64,000 bases of DNA from an uncultured Clostridia bacterium (GCA_948934525.1 CAQZSK010000007.1:1-64000), one strand, 5' to 3'; numbered from the stretch's first letter, positions 45,019 to 54,384 are shown. Made by a program: numbers and translations. Notes: generated from the letters alone by a model not told the origin.

Positions 45019-45113
45019 GTGGGATAAATACAAAAAAATATATTATACAATTCTTAAACATAAGACTTTAAGAGGTTTCTTAATGATGTTTGGGAATAAT
45101 ATAAAATGAAACA

Positions 45114-45142
45114 TTGATAATTTGACTAAAGGGTGATATACT
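45114..45142 (+). promoter_or_regulatory. Promoter of mfd
   Basis: TTGATA (45114-45119), 17-bp spacer, TATACT (45137-45142) with TG extension. Confidence 0.55.
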
Positions 45143-45174
45143 ATATTGGTATTTATAAATGTAAGGAAATTCCA

Positions 45175-48100
45175 ATGATACAAGAATTAGTAGAAACAAA
45201 AAAGTTTCAGGAAATAAAAGAACAGATAAAAAAGAAAACAAGCCCGATAGCCTTATCGGGTTTAGTTGACGTAGAAAAGGCACATGCTGCTGTTGGATTA
45301 TATCAAGAGTTGAAACAATCAATTTGTTTAGTGACTTATAATGAAATACAAGCTAAAAAGTTATGCCAAGATATTGTCAAATTTGGAGAAAAGGCATGGT
45401 ATTTTCCGAAAAGAGAAATTGCAGCATATGATTATGTGGCACAAAGCAAAGATTTGCCATATGAGAGAATTGCAGTATTAAATCAAATGATTTTAGCAAA
45501 GCAAGAAAAAAAGCCAATCATTGTAGTAACTACAATTGAAGCGGTTATGCAAAATATGATTTCGAAACAAGAACTTTATCAAGATATGGTAGAGTTTACA
45601 GTAGGTAAGCCATATTCTTTAGAAAAGTTAAAAAATACATTAGTAGAGTTAGGTTATGAGCGTAATGAATTAGTAGAAAACAAAGGACAGTTTTCTATTC
45701 GTGGTGGAATTTTAGATGTTGGTTTATCAGAAAATATAGGAGTAAGAATTGAATTTTGGGGAGACGAGGTAGATTCTATTAGATATTTTAAACTATCTTC
45801 TCAAAGGTCAACAGAAATGCTAAAAAACATTACTATTTTTCCAGCACATGAGTTACTAGTAAAAGATATAAAACAAGCTGTAAGCAAAATAAAGAAAAAA
45901 TATCCAGAAGAAAAAGAAGACATAGAGCTGATAGAACAAGGTAGTTATGCTAGCAAGGTAGACAAATATTTTAATCAATTTTATGAAAAACAAGAAAACT
46001 TTTTAGATTATCTATCAGAAGAATATTTACTTCTATTAGATGAAAATTCTAAAATTAATCAAAGACAAGAAAATATTATTTTAGAAAATAATCATCTAAT
46101 GGATTCTTTAATTGAAAAAGAAAGATTTGTGCCAGAAGCAATTCAAAATATGAGTGATTTTGAATATAACTTGAAACAAAAACAAATACTGTATTTAGAG
46201 CAAAATGATATACTAAAAAATATGACAAAATTTCACTTTGATACAAGAGAAATCCATTTTCATAATTTAGAGCTAGAAATGCTACTTTCAGACTTAAAAA
46301 CTTACCAAAAAGAAAACAAGAAAATTATTCTATTAACAGGAAATGAATTAAGTAGTAAAAAAGTATGTGACATTTTAAAAGAACAGGAAATGAATTATCA
46401 TTATGAACCAAACTTGCAACAAAGTGTCAAACAAGGTGAGATTTTAGTTACTCTAGGTGGTTTATCAAGTGGATTTGAAAATATAGATGTTGGTTTAATT
46501 GTGATCAGTATGGAAGAAAATTTTGAAGCACAACCAAAACGAAAAAAATCCACTAATGCTTTTAGGCAAGCTGAAAAAATTGTATTTGCAGACTTAAAAC
46601 AGGGAGATTTTGTTGTTCATCAAACCCATGGTATTGGCCAATTTGTAGGTGTAAATACGATTACTGCAGATAACATTACCAAAGATTACATTAAAATTCA
46701 ATATAGAAATGATGATATGCTCTACGTTCCAACTAGTAACTTAGATACTGTTAGAAAATATATTGGCGGAGGAGAATCCACTAGTCCAAAATTAAATAAA
46801 CTAGGTGGAAAAGAATGGAGTGCAACTACAAGTAAAGTTAAGAAACATCTAGAAGAAATAGCAAAAGACTTAGTAGAGCTTTATGCTAAAAGGCAAAAAG
46901 TGAAAGGGTATGCTTTTACACAAGATACACCTTGGCAAACACAATTTGAAGATAGTTTTCCTTATACAGAAACAGAAGATCAATTAAGATGTATTGAAGA
47001 AGTCAAAAAAGATATGGAGAAAAATACACCAATGGATAGACTTCTTTGTGGAGATGTGGGATATGGAAAAACAGAAGTGGCTATTCGAGCAGCTTTTAAA
47101 GCGGTGATGGATCAAAAACAAGTAGCGTATTTAGTACCAACTACTATTTTAGCAAATCAACAATATGAGGAATTTAAAACAAGAATGAGTGAATTTGCAA
47201 TGAAGGTAGAACTATTAAATCGTTTTAGAACCAAAAAGGAACAAAATGAAATTATAAAGAAATTAAAGCTAGGAGAAATTGATGTTATAGTTGGAACACA
47301 TAGATTATTAAGTCAAGATGTTGTTTTTAAAGACTTAGGACTATTAATTATAGATGAAGAGCATCGTTTTGGAGTAAAGGACAAAGAAAAAATTAAACAG
47401 CTAAAAAACAATGTGGATGTATTAACTATGACTGCAACTCCAATTCCAAGAACCCTTCATATGTCCATTGTGGGGGTAAGAGATATGTCAGTTATCTACG
47501 AACCACCACATAATAGAAAGCCAGTACAGACTTATGTGTTAGAATATGACAGGGAGGTTGTACAAGAAGCAATTACAAAAGAGTTAGAAAGAGATGGACA
47601 AATCTTTTATTTATATAATCAAGTAGAAGGCATTGAAAAAAAGGCATCAGAGATTTCAAATCTAATTCCAGAGGCAAAAGTAGGTTTTGCTCATGGACAA
47701 ATGTCTGGTAGAGAATTAGAAGAAATCATGGAAAGCTTTATCAAAAAAGAAATTAATGTATTAATATGTACTACTATTTTAGAATCTGGAATTGATATAC
47801 CAAATGCTAATACAATTATTGTAGAAAATGCAGATAGACTAGGATTAGCACAGTTATATCAAATTAGAGGAAGAGTAGGAAGAGGAGAAAAGCAAGCATA
47901 TTCTTACATTATGTATAGAAGAGATAAGCTATTATCAGAAGTTGCAGATAAGCGTTTGAAGGCAATCAAGGAATTTACAGAGTTTGGTTCAGGATTTAAA
48001 ATTGCTATGCGAGATTTAGAAATTCGTGGAGCAGGAAGTATGCTTGGAGAGATGCAACATGGACATATGGAACAAGTCGGGTATGATACTTATTGTAAGT

Positions 48101-48588
48101 TGCTAGATGAAGTTGTTAAAAATATGCAAGGAATAGAAGTAAGAGAAGAACAAGATGTACAAATTGATTTATCTGTTTCTAGCTATATTCCAGATAGTTT
48201 TATTGATAATAGTAGTCAAAAGATTGAAATTTATCAAAATATTGCTTTATGTAGAACAGAAGAAGATATTCAAAATGTAGTAGATGAAGTAATTGATAGA
48301 TATGGAAAATTACCAGTAGAACTTGAAAATCTACTAGAAATTGCTAGAATTAAAGAATTAGCAAGAAAAGTAGGTACAATTAAGATTTCACAAAGACCAG
48401 AAAGTATTGTTTTCTATTTTACAAGGGAAGCTATGCTACCAGAAAAAATGGAAAAATTATATGAACAATATGGTATTGCTATCCGTTTTTCAAAAGGAAT
48501 TGAGCCATATGTTACTTTTAAAGTTGGGAAACGTACAGAAAAAGAAATTATTAGTAAGGTAAAAGAGTTTTTAAATTTATGTGCATAA
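45175..48588 (+). CDS. mfd: Transcription-repair coupling factor Mfd
   Basis: 1137 residues from the ATG at 45175 (MIQELVETKKF), 7 nt after AAGGAA; the GTG at 45133 overlaps the promoter. UvrB-like N-terminus, RNA-polymerase-interacting domain ('GDFVVHQTHGIGQFVGV'), superfamily 2 translocase with GDVGYGKTEVAIRAAF, DEEHRFGV and 'MTATPIPRTLHMS', and the C-terminal TRCF domain. It removes stalled polymerase and recruits UvrA. Usual length. Confidence 0.95.
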   Translation: MIQELVETKKFQEIKEQIKKKTSPIALSGLVDVEKAHAAVGLYQELKQSICLVTYNEIQAKKLCQDIVKFGEKAWYFPKREIAAYDYVAQSKDLPYERIAVLNQMILAKQEKKPIIVVTTIEAVMQNMISKQELYQDMVEFTVGKPYSLEKLKNTLVELGYERNELVENKGQFSIRGGILDVGLSENIGVRIEFWGDEVDSIRYFKLSSQRSTEMLKNITIFPAHELLVKDIKQAVSKIKKKYPEEKEDIELIEQGSYASKVDKYFNQFYEKQENFLDYLSEEYLLLLDENSKINQRQENIILENNHLMDSLIEKERFVPEAIQNMSDFEYNLKQKQILYLEQNDILKNMTKFHFDTREIHFHNLELEMLLSDLKTYQKENKKIILLTGNELSSKKVCDILKEQEMNYHYEPNLQQSVKQGEILVTLGGLSSGFENIDVGLIVISMEENFEAQPKRKKSTNAFRQAEKIVFADLKQGDFVVHQTHGIGQFVGVNTITADNITKDYIKIQYRNDDMLYVPTSNLDTVRKYIGGGESTSPKLNKLGGKEWSATTSKVKKHLEEIAKDLVELYAKRQKVKGYAFTQDTPWQTQFEDSFPYTETEDQLRCIEEVKKDMEKNTPMDRLLCGDVGYGKTEVAIRAAFKAVMDQKQVAYLVPTTILANQQYEEFKTRMSEFAMKVELLNRFRTKKEQNEIIKKLKLGEIDVIVGTHRLLSQDVVFKDLGLLIIDEEHRFGVKDKEKIKQLKNNVDVLTMTATPIPRTLHMSIVGVRDMSVIYEPPHNRKPVQTYVLEYDREVVQEAITKELERDGQIFYLYNQVEGIEKKASEISNLIPEAKVGFAHGQMSGRELEEIMESFIKKEINVLICTTILESGIDIPNANTIIVENADRLGLAQLYQIRGRVGRGEKQAYSYIMYRRDKLLSEVADKRLKAIKEFTEFGSGFKIAMRDLEIRGAGSMLGEMQHGHMEQVGYDTYCKLLDEVVKNMQGIEVREEQDVQIDLSVSSYIPDSFIDNSSQKIEIYQNIALCRTEEDIQNVVDEVIDRYGKLPVELENLLEIARIKELARKVGTIKISQRPESIVFYFTREAMLPEKMEKLYEQYGIAIRFSKGIEPYVTFKVGKRTEKEIISKVKEFLNLCA

Positions 48589-48616
48589 ATGAATTGGAAA
48601 GAAGGAGAGTGACAAA

Positions 48617-49407
48617 ATGCAAGTTATAACCAGTAAAGACAATGAACAAATTAAATATATCAAAAAGTTAAAAGATAAAAAGTTTCGTGATGAAACAAAG
48701 GAATACTTAGTGGAAGGTATTAAATTAGTAAAAGAAGCAATTGAGGAAAATGTAACAATTAAAATGATAGTAGTTTGTGAAGACTGTGACAATGAAGGGG
48801 CAATTGAACAATCTCTTCTTTATGGAATAGCAAAATATAACTGCATATATGTTACTAAAAAGCTATTTCAAAGTATTACAGATGTTGTAAATCCACAAGG
48901 AATTTTAGCAGTAGTAGAAAAGGGGGATAACAGTGATAATATTGATTACAACGAAGATATTATAGTAGCTTTAGATGGAATTCAAGACCCAGGAAATTTA
49001 GGTACTATTTTAAGAACGGCAGATAGTGCTAACTTAAAGCAGATTATACTGACTGCAGATTGTGCAGATCCATATAACCCTAAAGTAGTACGTTCTACCA
49101 TGGGAGCTATTTTTAGAATGAATATGATTACAACTGATAATTTGCAAAAGACTTTGCAAAATGTTAAAAAGCATAAATTTGAAGTAATGGCAACATCTTT
49201 AGAAGCTACAAAAAGCATATACAATATAGATTATTATAAGAAAGTAATTGTAATTGGGAATGAAGCAAAAGGAGTTTCAAAAGAAATCCAAGATATGGCA
49301 GATGTAAAGGTAAAAATTCCAATGCTTCGGAAAAACAGAAAGTTTAAATGCTTCTGTTGCATGTCGGTATTATGATTTATGAGTATGTAAGAGGAAAGGT
49401 AAAGTAG
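48617..49407 (+). pseudogene. TrmH/SpoU-family RNA methyltransferase, two frameshifts at the 3' end
   Basis: Intact frame 48617-49375 gives 252 residues: an RNA-binding N-terminus (VITSKDNEQIKYIKKLKDKKFR) and a SPOUT domain with 'ALDGIQDPGNLGTILRTAD' and 'VVIGNEAKGVS'. The last motif is lost: the frame reads IPMLRKNRKFKCFCC. Removing one C at 49328 restores LGKTESLNASVAC, and removing one C at 49365 restores GIMIYEYVRGKVK, ending at TAG 49405-49407. Motif 3 (NASVA) is essential for the SAM knot, so the protein as read should be inactive. Sequencing error at both sites is the main alternative. Confidence 0.8.
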
Positions 49408-49410
49408 TAG

Positions 49411-49720
49411 TGGAATAAAAAATAGGGATTATGTTATGATATCCCAACTGCGCAGGCTGGCATGGGGCTAACAGCCCTAGTTGGAGTAATAGCTCGTCTC
49501 CTGGTTTCATACGTGGCGGCAATGGTGGAGTATTCTCCTTCGGTGTTTACACTTGGGCTGGTACCAGCAGCTACGGTCGTGGAGTAGCAGTGGTGGGTAC
49601 CGGACTCTAATATAGAATATCAGAAGGGAAGGCTTTAAGGAGCTTTTCGAGAATAACTATATTATTAAAGAAACATAATTCCTTCCTAATAATGGTAAAA
49701 ATAAAAGAAAGATACATTGC
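49411..49720 (+). ncRNA. Non-coding DGR-like cassette 2
   Basis: Same build as cassette 1: hairpin GGGAT (49425-49429)/ATCCC (49441-49445), a 161-bp segment (49448-49608) homologous to the DGR target's 3' end, then a shared flank with hairpin 49629-49634/49641-49646 and terminator at 49708. In the target's frame it reads CAGWHGANSPSWSNSSSPG ... YGRGVAVVGTGL and a stop. No start codon or upstream ORF belongs to it. It begins right after the broken methyltransferase. Compared with cassette 1 the variable codons are AGC/AGT/TAC rather than AAC, so it resembles a mutated copy. Confidence 0.6.
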
Positions 49721-49756
49721 AAATAGTGAAAACGGAAGCAATGTATCTTTTCTTTT
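49708..49756. terminator. Terminator of cassette 2, convergent with asnS
   Basis: AAAGATACATTGC (49708-49720) / GCAATGTATCTTT (49738-49750), then TCTTTTT. Loop of 17 nt, AAATAGTGAAAACGGAA, related to the loops at 9389 and 12153. Confidence 0.85.
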
Positions 49757-49768
49757 TATTTATATAAT

Positions 49769-51166
49769 TTAAAACTCACAGTTTTTTGGTGTTCTAGGGA
49801 AAGGAAGTACATCACGGATATTTTGCATACCAGTTAAATACATCATCATTCTCTCAAATCCAAGACCAAAGCCGCTATGTATACAGCTTCCATATCTTCT
49901 TAAATCCATATACCACCAATAGTCTTCTTTATTTAATCCAAGTTCTTCTAAACGTTTATCTAATTTATCAAAATCATCTTCTCTTTGACTGCCACCAATA
50001 ATTTCTCCAATACCAGATACTAGCAAATCAGTAGCTGCAACTGTTTTACCATCAGAATTTTGCTTCATATAAAAAGCTTTAATTTCTTTAGGGTAGTTAG
50101 TTACAAAGACAGGTTTTCCAAAAAGTTTTTCACTCAAATATCTTTCATGTTCTGTTTGAATATCAGTTCCCCAATGAACAGGATACTCAAATTGGTCATT
50201 TACTTTTTCAAGTTCTGTAATGGCATCTGTATAAGTAATTCTTCCAAAGTCAGAATTTACAACATTGTGTAAACGATCAAATAGGGTAGGGTCAATAAAC
50301 TGATTAAAAAATTCCATTTCTTCTGGAGCGTTTTCCAACACATAAGAAATAATATATTTAATCATATCTTCTGCCAAATTCATATCATCTTCTAAATCAG
50401 CAAAACAAATCTCAGGTTCAATCATCCAAAACTCAGCAGCATGTTTTACTGTATTGGAGTTTTCTGCTCTAAAGGTAGGACCAAAGGTGTAAACATTACG
50501 GAAAGCATGTGCAAATGTTTCTACATCTAATTGCCCACTAACTGTTAGATGTGACTGTTTCCCAAAGAAATCCTGAGAATAGTCAATATTTCCATCTTCT
50601 GATTTAACTGGATTTTGCATATCCATAGTAGTTACTTGAAACATTTCTCCAGCACCTTCACAATCACTTCCTGTAATAATTGGAGTATGAACATAAACAA
50701 AGCCCCTTTCTTGGAAGAATTTGTGAATAGCAAAAGAAAGTATGCTGCGAACTCTGAATACTGCGTTAAATGTATTAGTTCTTGGACGTAAGTGAGAAAC
50801 TGTTCTTAAGTATTCAAAAGAGTGTCTTTTCTTTTGAAGAGGGTAGTCAAGACTAGCTGAATTAAAAATTTCTATGTTATCTGCTTTTATTTCAAAGGGT
50901 TGTTTTGCATTTTCTGTTTTTACAACTTGGCCTGAAACAATGATAGAAGAAATAATAGATAGTTTACGAATTTCTTCAAAATTAGATAGGCTTGTATCAA
51001 ATACAATTTGAATGTTTTTAAAAAAGCTACCATCATTTAATTCTATAAATCCAAAATTTTTAGAGTCGCGAAGGGTTTTGACCCAACCAGAAATTTGAAC
51101 AGTATTTCCAATATAACTATCCATATTCCTATACAAATCTTTTATTAAAACTTTTTTTGCATCCAT
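49769..51166 (-). CDS. asnS: Asparaginyl-tRNA synthetase
   Basis: 465 residues. OB-fold anticodon domain (VQISGWVKTLRDSKNFGFIELNDGS), then a class IIb catalytic core with motif 2 'FGPTFRAENSNTVKHAAEFWMIEPE' and motif 3 'GFGLGFERMMMYLTG'; ends 'RDVLPFPRTPKNCEF', typical of AsnRS rather than AspRS. AGGAGG precedes the ATG. No T-box is visible in its leader, only two A/T-rich hairpins. Confidence 0.95.
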   Translation of the reverse strand: MDAKKVLIKDLYRNMDSYIGNTVQISGWVKTLRDSKNFGFIELNDGSFFKNIQIVFDTSLSNFEEIRKLSIISSIIVSGQVVKTENAKQPFEIKADNIEIFNSASLDYPLQKKRHSFEYLRTVSHLRPRTNTFNAVFRVRSILSFAIHKFFQERGFVYVHTPIITGSDCEGAGEMFQVTTMDMQNPVKSEDGNIDYSQDFFGKQSHLTVSGQLDVETFAHAFRNVYTFGPTFRAENSNTVKHAAEFWMIEPEICFADLEDDMNLAEDMIKYIISYVLENAPEEMEFFNQFIDPTLFDRLHNVVNSDFGRITYTDAITELEKVNDQFEYPVHWGTDIQTEHERYLSEKLFGKPVFVTNYPKEIKAFYMKQNSDGKTVAATDLLVSGIGEIIGGSQREDDFDKLDKRLEELGLNKEDYWWYMDLRRYGSCIHSGFGLGFERMMMYLTGMQNIRDVLPFPRTPKNCEF

Positions 51167-51229
51167 TTAAAAACCTCCTGTGGAAATTAATTTCTTAGTT
51201 CTTTTTCTATTTTTTCCTAATTATATAAA

Positions 51230-51330
51230 AAAATGCAAGAAAATACAATGCATTTTTATTTTATTTTAGTGAAAGTTAAAAATATACAAAAAATATCTTA
51301 GTTAACTTGTAAGTTAACTAAGATATTTTT
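51230..51330. terminator. Two hairpin terminators between asnS and the pilin-like gene
   Basis: Near 51230-51258 AAAAATGCA pairs with TGCATTTTT; at 51289-51330 a 20-bp perfect palindrome (AAAAATATCTTAGTTAACTT and complement) is flanked by A- and T-runs. The second ends the minus-strand gene at 51348. Confidence 0.7.
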
Positions 51331-51347
51331 GACTTCTATTTACGAAT

Positions 51348-52602
51348 CTACCTCACATAAAGTAGGGGACGGAAGGAAAGAAAGACGTGACTGGCAGATG
51401 GATAGTTGAAACCGCGGTGAGCTGAGTAACCACGACTGTTTTCGTAAACGCCACCTCTAAAGGTGCAAGGACTGTCAGTGTAAGTACAGGTCTCTGTTGT
51501 CCATTCTAACGTATTAGAAGCTATATCATAAATGTTACATTTTTTATCTGTTGTAACACCTGTATTTTTTAAAGTACTACTAAAAGTAGGTCCATTTTCC
51601 TTAGAATAATCATTATCTTCTGAATAGGCTTGAATAAATACAATGGCTGTATCCCATGCATAGGAATTTATTAGATCACTTTGAAAATTAGTACTCGTAT
51701 ACATATTACGTGCGATTGTTGCTGCATCTGGTTGTGTTATATAGTTCCATAACATTCCACTTGTTAAAGCTGTGTTAGTATCTGTTCTAGTTGAAGTTGA
51801 TTGTTTGCTATAGCAATGTGTACTATCTTTATAACTTGCCTCATATCTAGCTAAGTAATATCCTCCATTTGCTTTTGATTTTGCTTTAAAATCTTCAATA
51901 TCTTTCGACTTTATATTTCCATAAGTAGAGGAAGTAGAAGCTTCTTCTAAATATTCATATTCTCTGCCAATGACTTCTAACCATGCATCTGATAATCCAC
52001 TACCATCTGCTATAGTTTGCTTAACAGCACCTGTTCCTCCTGAAACTATATAACTGTCAGGGTCTATTGTAATATCAAAGATATATCTGGCAAGTTGTAT
52101 GGTAGTAGAGCTTCCATCTTTATTTTTTATCTTTCCCACGGGAATCCATACAAACTGATTACCTTCCTCATCTTCAATGACTATTCCATCTTGTACAGTT
52201 GGCTTTTTATCTCCTATATAGTTATATTCTACGCCATCTTGTCCATCTGGTACTACTTTAAATCCTTCTGGAACGGTAATAGGATTTCCAAAACTATCTT
52301 CTGCTGGAGTATTTTTATCTACCTTTTGTGTAATTGTTGATATTTCTACTTTACTACTTGGGGGATTAGTAGTTCCTCCACCAGTTTCATTTTTTAATAA
52401 ATTTGCTAAATCTCGTATTTCATTTTGTTCATTTTGCATAGCATCTTCTGTTTTATTCTTTGCCTCTTGTGCTTTTTTTATTATGCTATTATCTCCTATT
52501 ACATAAGTAATTGTTATTCCTGCTAAAATGAGTAATACTACTATGGTTACAACCAAAGCAACAAGTGTTATTCTGCCTATTTTTTACTATTATATTCTTC
52601 AT
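51348..52602 (-). CDS. Pilin-like protein with C-type-lectin-like C-terminus, frameshifted leader
   Basis: The body frame (402 residues from a TTG at 52556) starts inside a pilin-like helix (VVTIVVLLILAGITITYVIGDNS). It then has 'QFVWIPVGKIK' and a lectin/FGE-like domain ending 'CTFRGGVYENSRGYSAHRGFNYPSASHVFLSFRPLLYVR'. The true start is probably the ATG at 52602 behind AAGGAGGAAAAC, reading MKNIIVKNRQ. That matches the leader of the paralogue at 55792, but the frames join only if about four bases (the Lys-Gly codons of KGITL) are restored near 52571. The last 40 codons are G+C-richer and rich in NNC codons, as in DGR variable regions. Confidence 0.7.
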
Positions 52603-53159
52603 TGTTTTCCTCCTTTTTTCTTTAGTATTTACGTCTTTTGTCCATTTTAGACTAACAACATTACTTATAACATAACGTTATAAAACATGTCGATATATGT
52701 CATATTGCTTTTGCTAATTTCTCTTTTATATTTCGACATTCTAGTTAGAACTGTAACAAAGATAGTCCTACACTAGGAGTAATAAAATTTCAATAACAAA
52801 GAAGTATAAAAAATACAAAAAACATAAAACAATTTGTTTAGTTTTTCTGAAAAAATAGAGAATTTCGTTAAAATAATGTCAGATAAAGATTAAATATGTT
52901 AAAAAATGATACATAAGAATAGTTCATAAAGAAGTTTTAAGGAAAAGGTAAAACTACTTGAAAGGGGAAAGTACAGATGAGAAGATATGTTTTATTTATA
53001 GAACAGAAAATATATATAAAATATAGAAATCTGAAAGATAGACTATGTAATTTTATAGTCTGTCCTTTTTGCGTGGAAGAAGAGGTGGTAGACACAGGGT
53101 AGTTTATACAAATACTAAGAAACAAGTATAAATTTCAAAATCATAGGAGGAAAAAGAAA
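52603..53159. other. Intergenic region between divergent pilin-like and DGR target genes
   Basis: 557 bp, A+T-rich. It holds the upstream region of the 52602 gene, a possible 41-codon ORF (52977-53102, ATG after AAAGGGG), a hairpin at 53037 within that ORF and the AGGAGG site (53145-53150) of the DGR target. No clear sigma-A promoter was identified. Confidence 0.5.
53037..53070 (+). terminator. Possible attenuator hairpin upstream of the DGR target
   Basis: GATAGACTAT (53037-53046) pairs with ATAGTCTGTC (53055-53064, one G-U), followed by CTTTTTG. It lies 90 bp before the target gene on the same strand. Confidence 0.45.
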
Positions 53160-53843
53160 ATGAAAGAAAAGAAAAACATGAAGAAGATGATAGTAACAAC
53201 AACATTAATAGCAGCAGGAATAATGATGATAGGAGGAAATACAAGTAAAGCAGCATTACAGGCTAATGCAACAACACATGCTAATCCTCCAAGCAAAACA
53301 GGAGCTGTGTGGATGGAGGAGATCAGAAAAATGGAAACATCAGGACAAACAATGGGGTTAGATGAAACGTTAAATACAGATTTAAGTCCAAAAACAAGTA
53401 ATAATATTGATGTACATATGATAAGAACAACAGAATATGGAGCTATAGCCATCTTATCAGCATCAGGATTTGGAAATCTGAAGAAGTTATCAGAGGTAAC
53501 AGAGAAGACATCAACAGGAAACATAACGGGAGTGTACATGGGGACTAGATGGGATTGGACCGCAGGAGTAATGAGTGCAACTACAGTAGGAAAGAACTCG
53601 AGGTACTATGACTTGTACGACTCTACTAACGCGTCCGCAAAAGTCGGAGACGCACTCGGGACAGACGCAACCCCAAACAAAGGCTGCGCAGGCTGGCATG
53701 GTGCTGGCAGCGCTAATTGGGTCAGCGGTGCATATCCTGGTTTCGTACGTGGCTACAATGGAGTATTCTCCTTCACTTACGGCTACTGGACTAGCGGCTT
53801 CAGCTACGGTCGTGGAGTAGCGGTGGTGGGCACCGGACTTTAG
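53160..53843 (+). CDS. Secreted DGR target protein with C-terminal variable region
   Basis: 227 residues. Signal peptide about 1-31 (KKMIVTTTLIAAGIMMIGG). The middle part ('EYGAIAILSASGFGN', 'TGNITGVYMG', 'NSRYYDLYDS', 'VGDALGTDA') resembles Clostridial lectin-fold DGR target proteins. The last 52 residues are the variable repeat (53684-53841): fixed CAGWHGA, GF-V-RG, GVFSF and YGRGVAVVGTGL separate variable codons, 13 of which have the form NNC (GGC, AGC, GTC, TAC, TTC), the outcome of A-mutagenesis of AAC. It is exported and lectin-like, so probably a diversifiable binding protein. The 3' half is clearly richer in G+C than its surroundings. Confidence 0.85.
   Translation: MKEKKNMKKMIVTTTLIAAGIMMIGGNTSKAALQANATTHANPPSKTGAVWMEEIRKMETSGQTMGLDETLNTDLSPKTSNNIDVHMIRTTEYGAIAILSASGFGNLKKLSEVTEKTSTGNITGVYMGTRWDWTAGVMSATTVGKNSRYYDLYDSTNASAKVGDALGTDATPNKGCAGWHGAGSANWVSGAYPGFVRGYNGVFSFTYGYWTSGFSYGRGVAVVGTGL
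53684..53841 (+). repeat. DGR variable repeat (VR)
   Basis: 158 bp. Homology to the two cassettes begins sharply at CTGCGCAGG and ends at GGACTTT. The three copies are 158, 161 and 164 bp long, differing by whole codons. The 3' constant end (CGGTCGTGGAGTAGCGG and on) is where an initiation-of-homing site is expected. Confidence 0.75.
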
Positions 53844-54384
53844 GTTAGATGTGCGAAGCGCAAGCGAGCTACAGATAACCTATGCAACGTAACGAAGGCG
53901 AAGTTAAGATAGCTGTAGGCGAAGAATGAGCCATACAGATATCTTATACTTGGCGAGAGTGGAGTTGTATAAATAATTCGTTCTGTCCTGTGTGTTTTGG
54001 GGTGTGAACAAGACATGAAAGATAAAATTAGAATCAACAGAAAATAAAAAGGGAGAGGCAAGAAAAAACTCCAGAGAAACAACTCTCTAGCAGAAGGGGC
54101 GTCGACCGAGATTTCTCCGCGACAGCAGTGGTGAAACCGCAGCGGTCGTGGAGCAGCGAAGAGCGGCGCCGTACAGTCTTTGAAAAAGTACATTGAAATA
54201 AAAAATATCATAATAATACGAAATATGTCGAAAAATATTTCAAAATAAAAAGTATAATTTTTAAAAAGTTTTTAATTAGTTTTATATAGAAACAGGCAAT
54301 GGACTTTTCTCCAAAGGTAGAATACAAGTACTATATTATTTACAAAGATAATATAGAATATTTTACTAAAATGGAGGAAAAAAT
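53844..54384 (+). other. Structured non-coding region between DGR target and avd
   Basis: 541 bp without a gene. 53844-53960 has several short inverted repeats (GGTTA/TAACC, GCTACAG/CTGTAG). 54091-54170 is about 66% G+C by my count, far above the neighbourhood. It includes a stem CTCCGCGAC (54115-54123) / GTCGTGGAG (54145-54153, one G-U) with a second stem inside. CGGTCGTGGAGCAGCG (54144-54159 approx.) matches the VR 3' end at 15 of 16 bases. 54180-54384 is A/T-rich leader to avd. This is where the template repeat normally lies, but no full-length match to the VR is present. Confidence 0.55.

Noticed and set aside
51167..51350. T-box leader of asnS
   Set aside because: No T-box sequence (AGGGTGGNACCGCG type) or specifier structure is present; only A/T-rich hairpins.
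53840..54211. Minus-strand 123-codon ORF between the DGR target and avd
   Set aside because: Odd composition, no conserved domain; it arises from the GC-rich structured element on the other strand.
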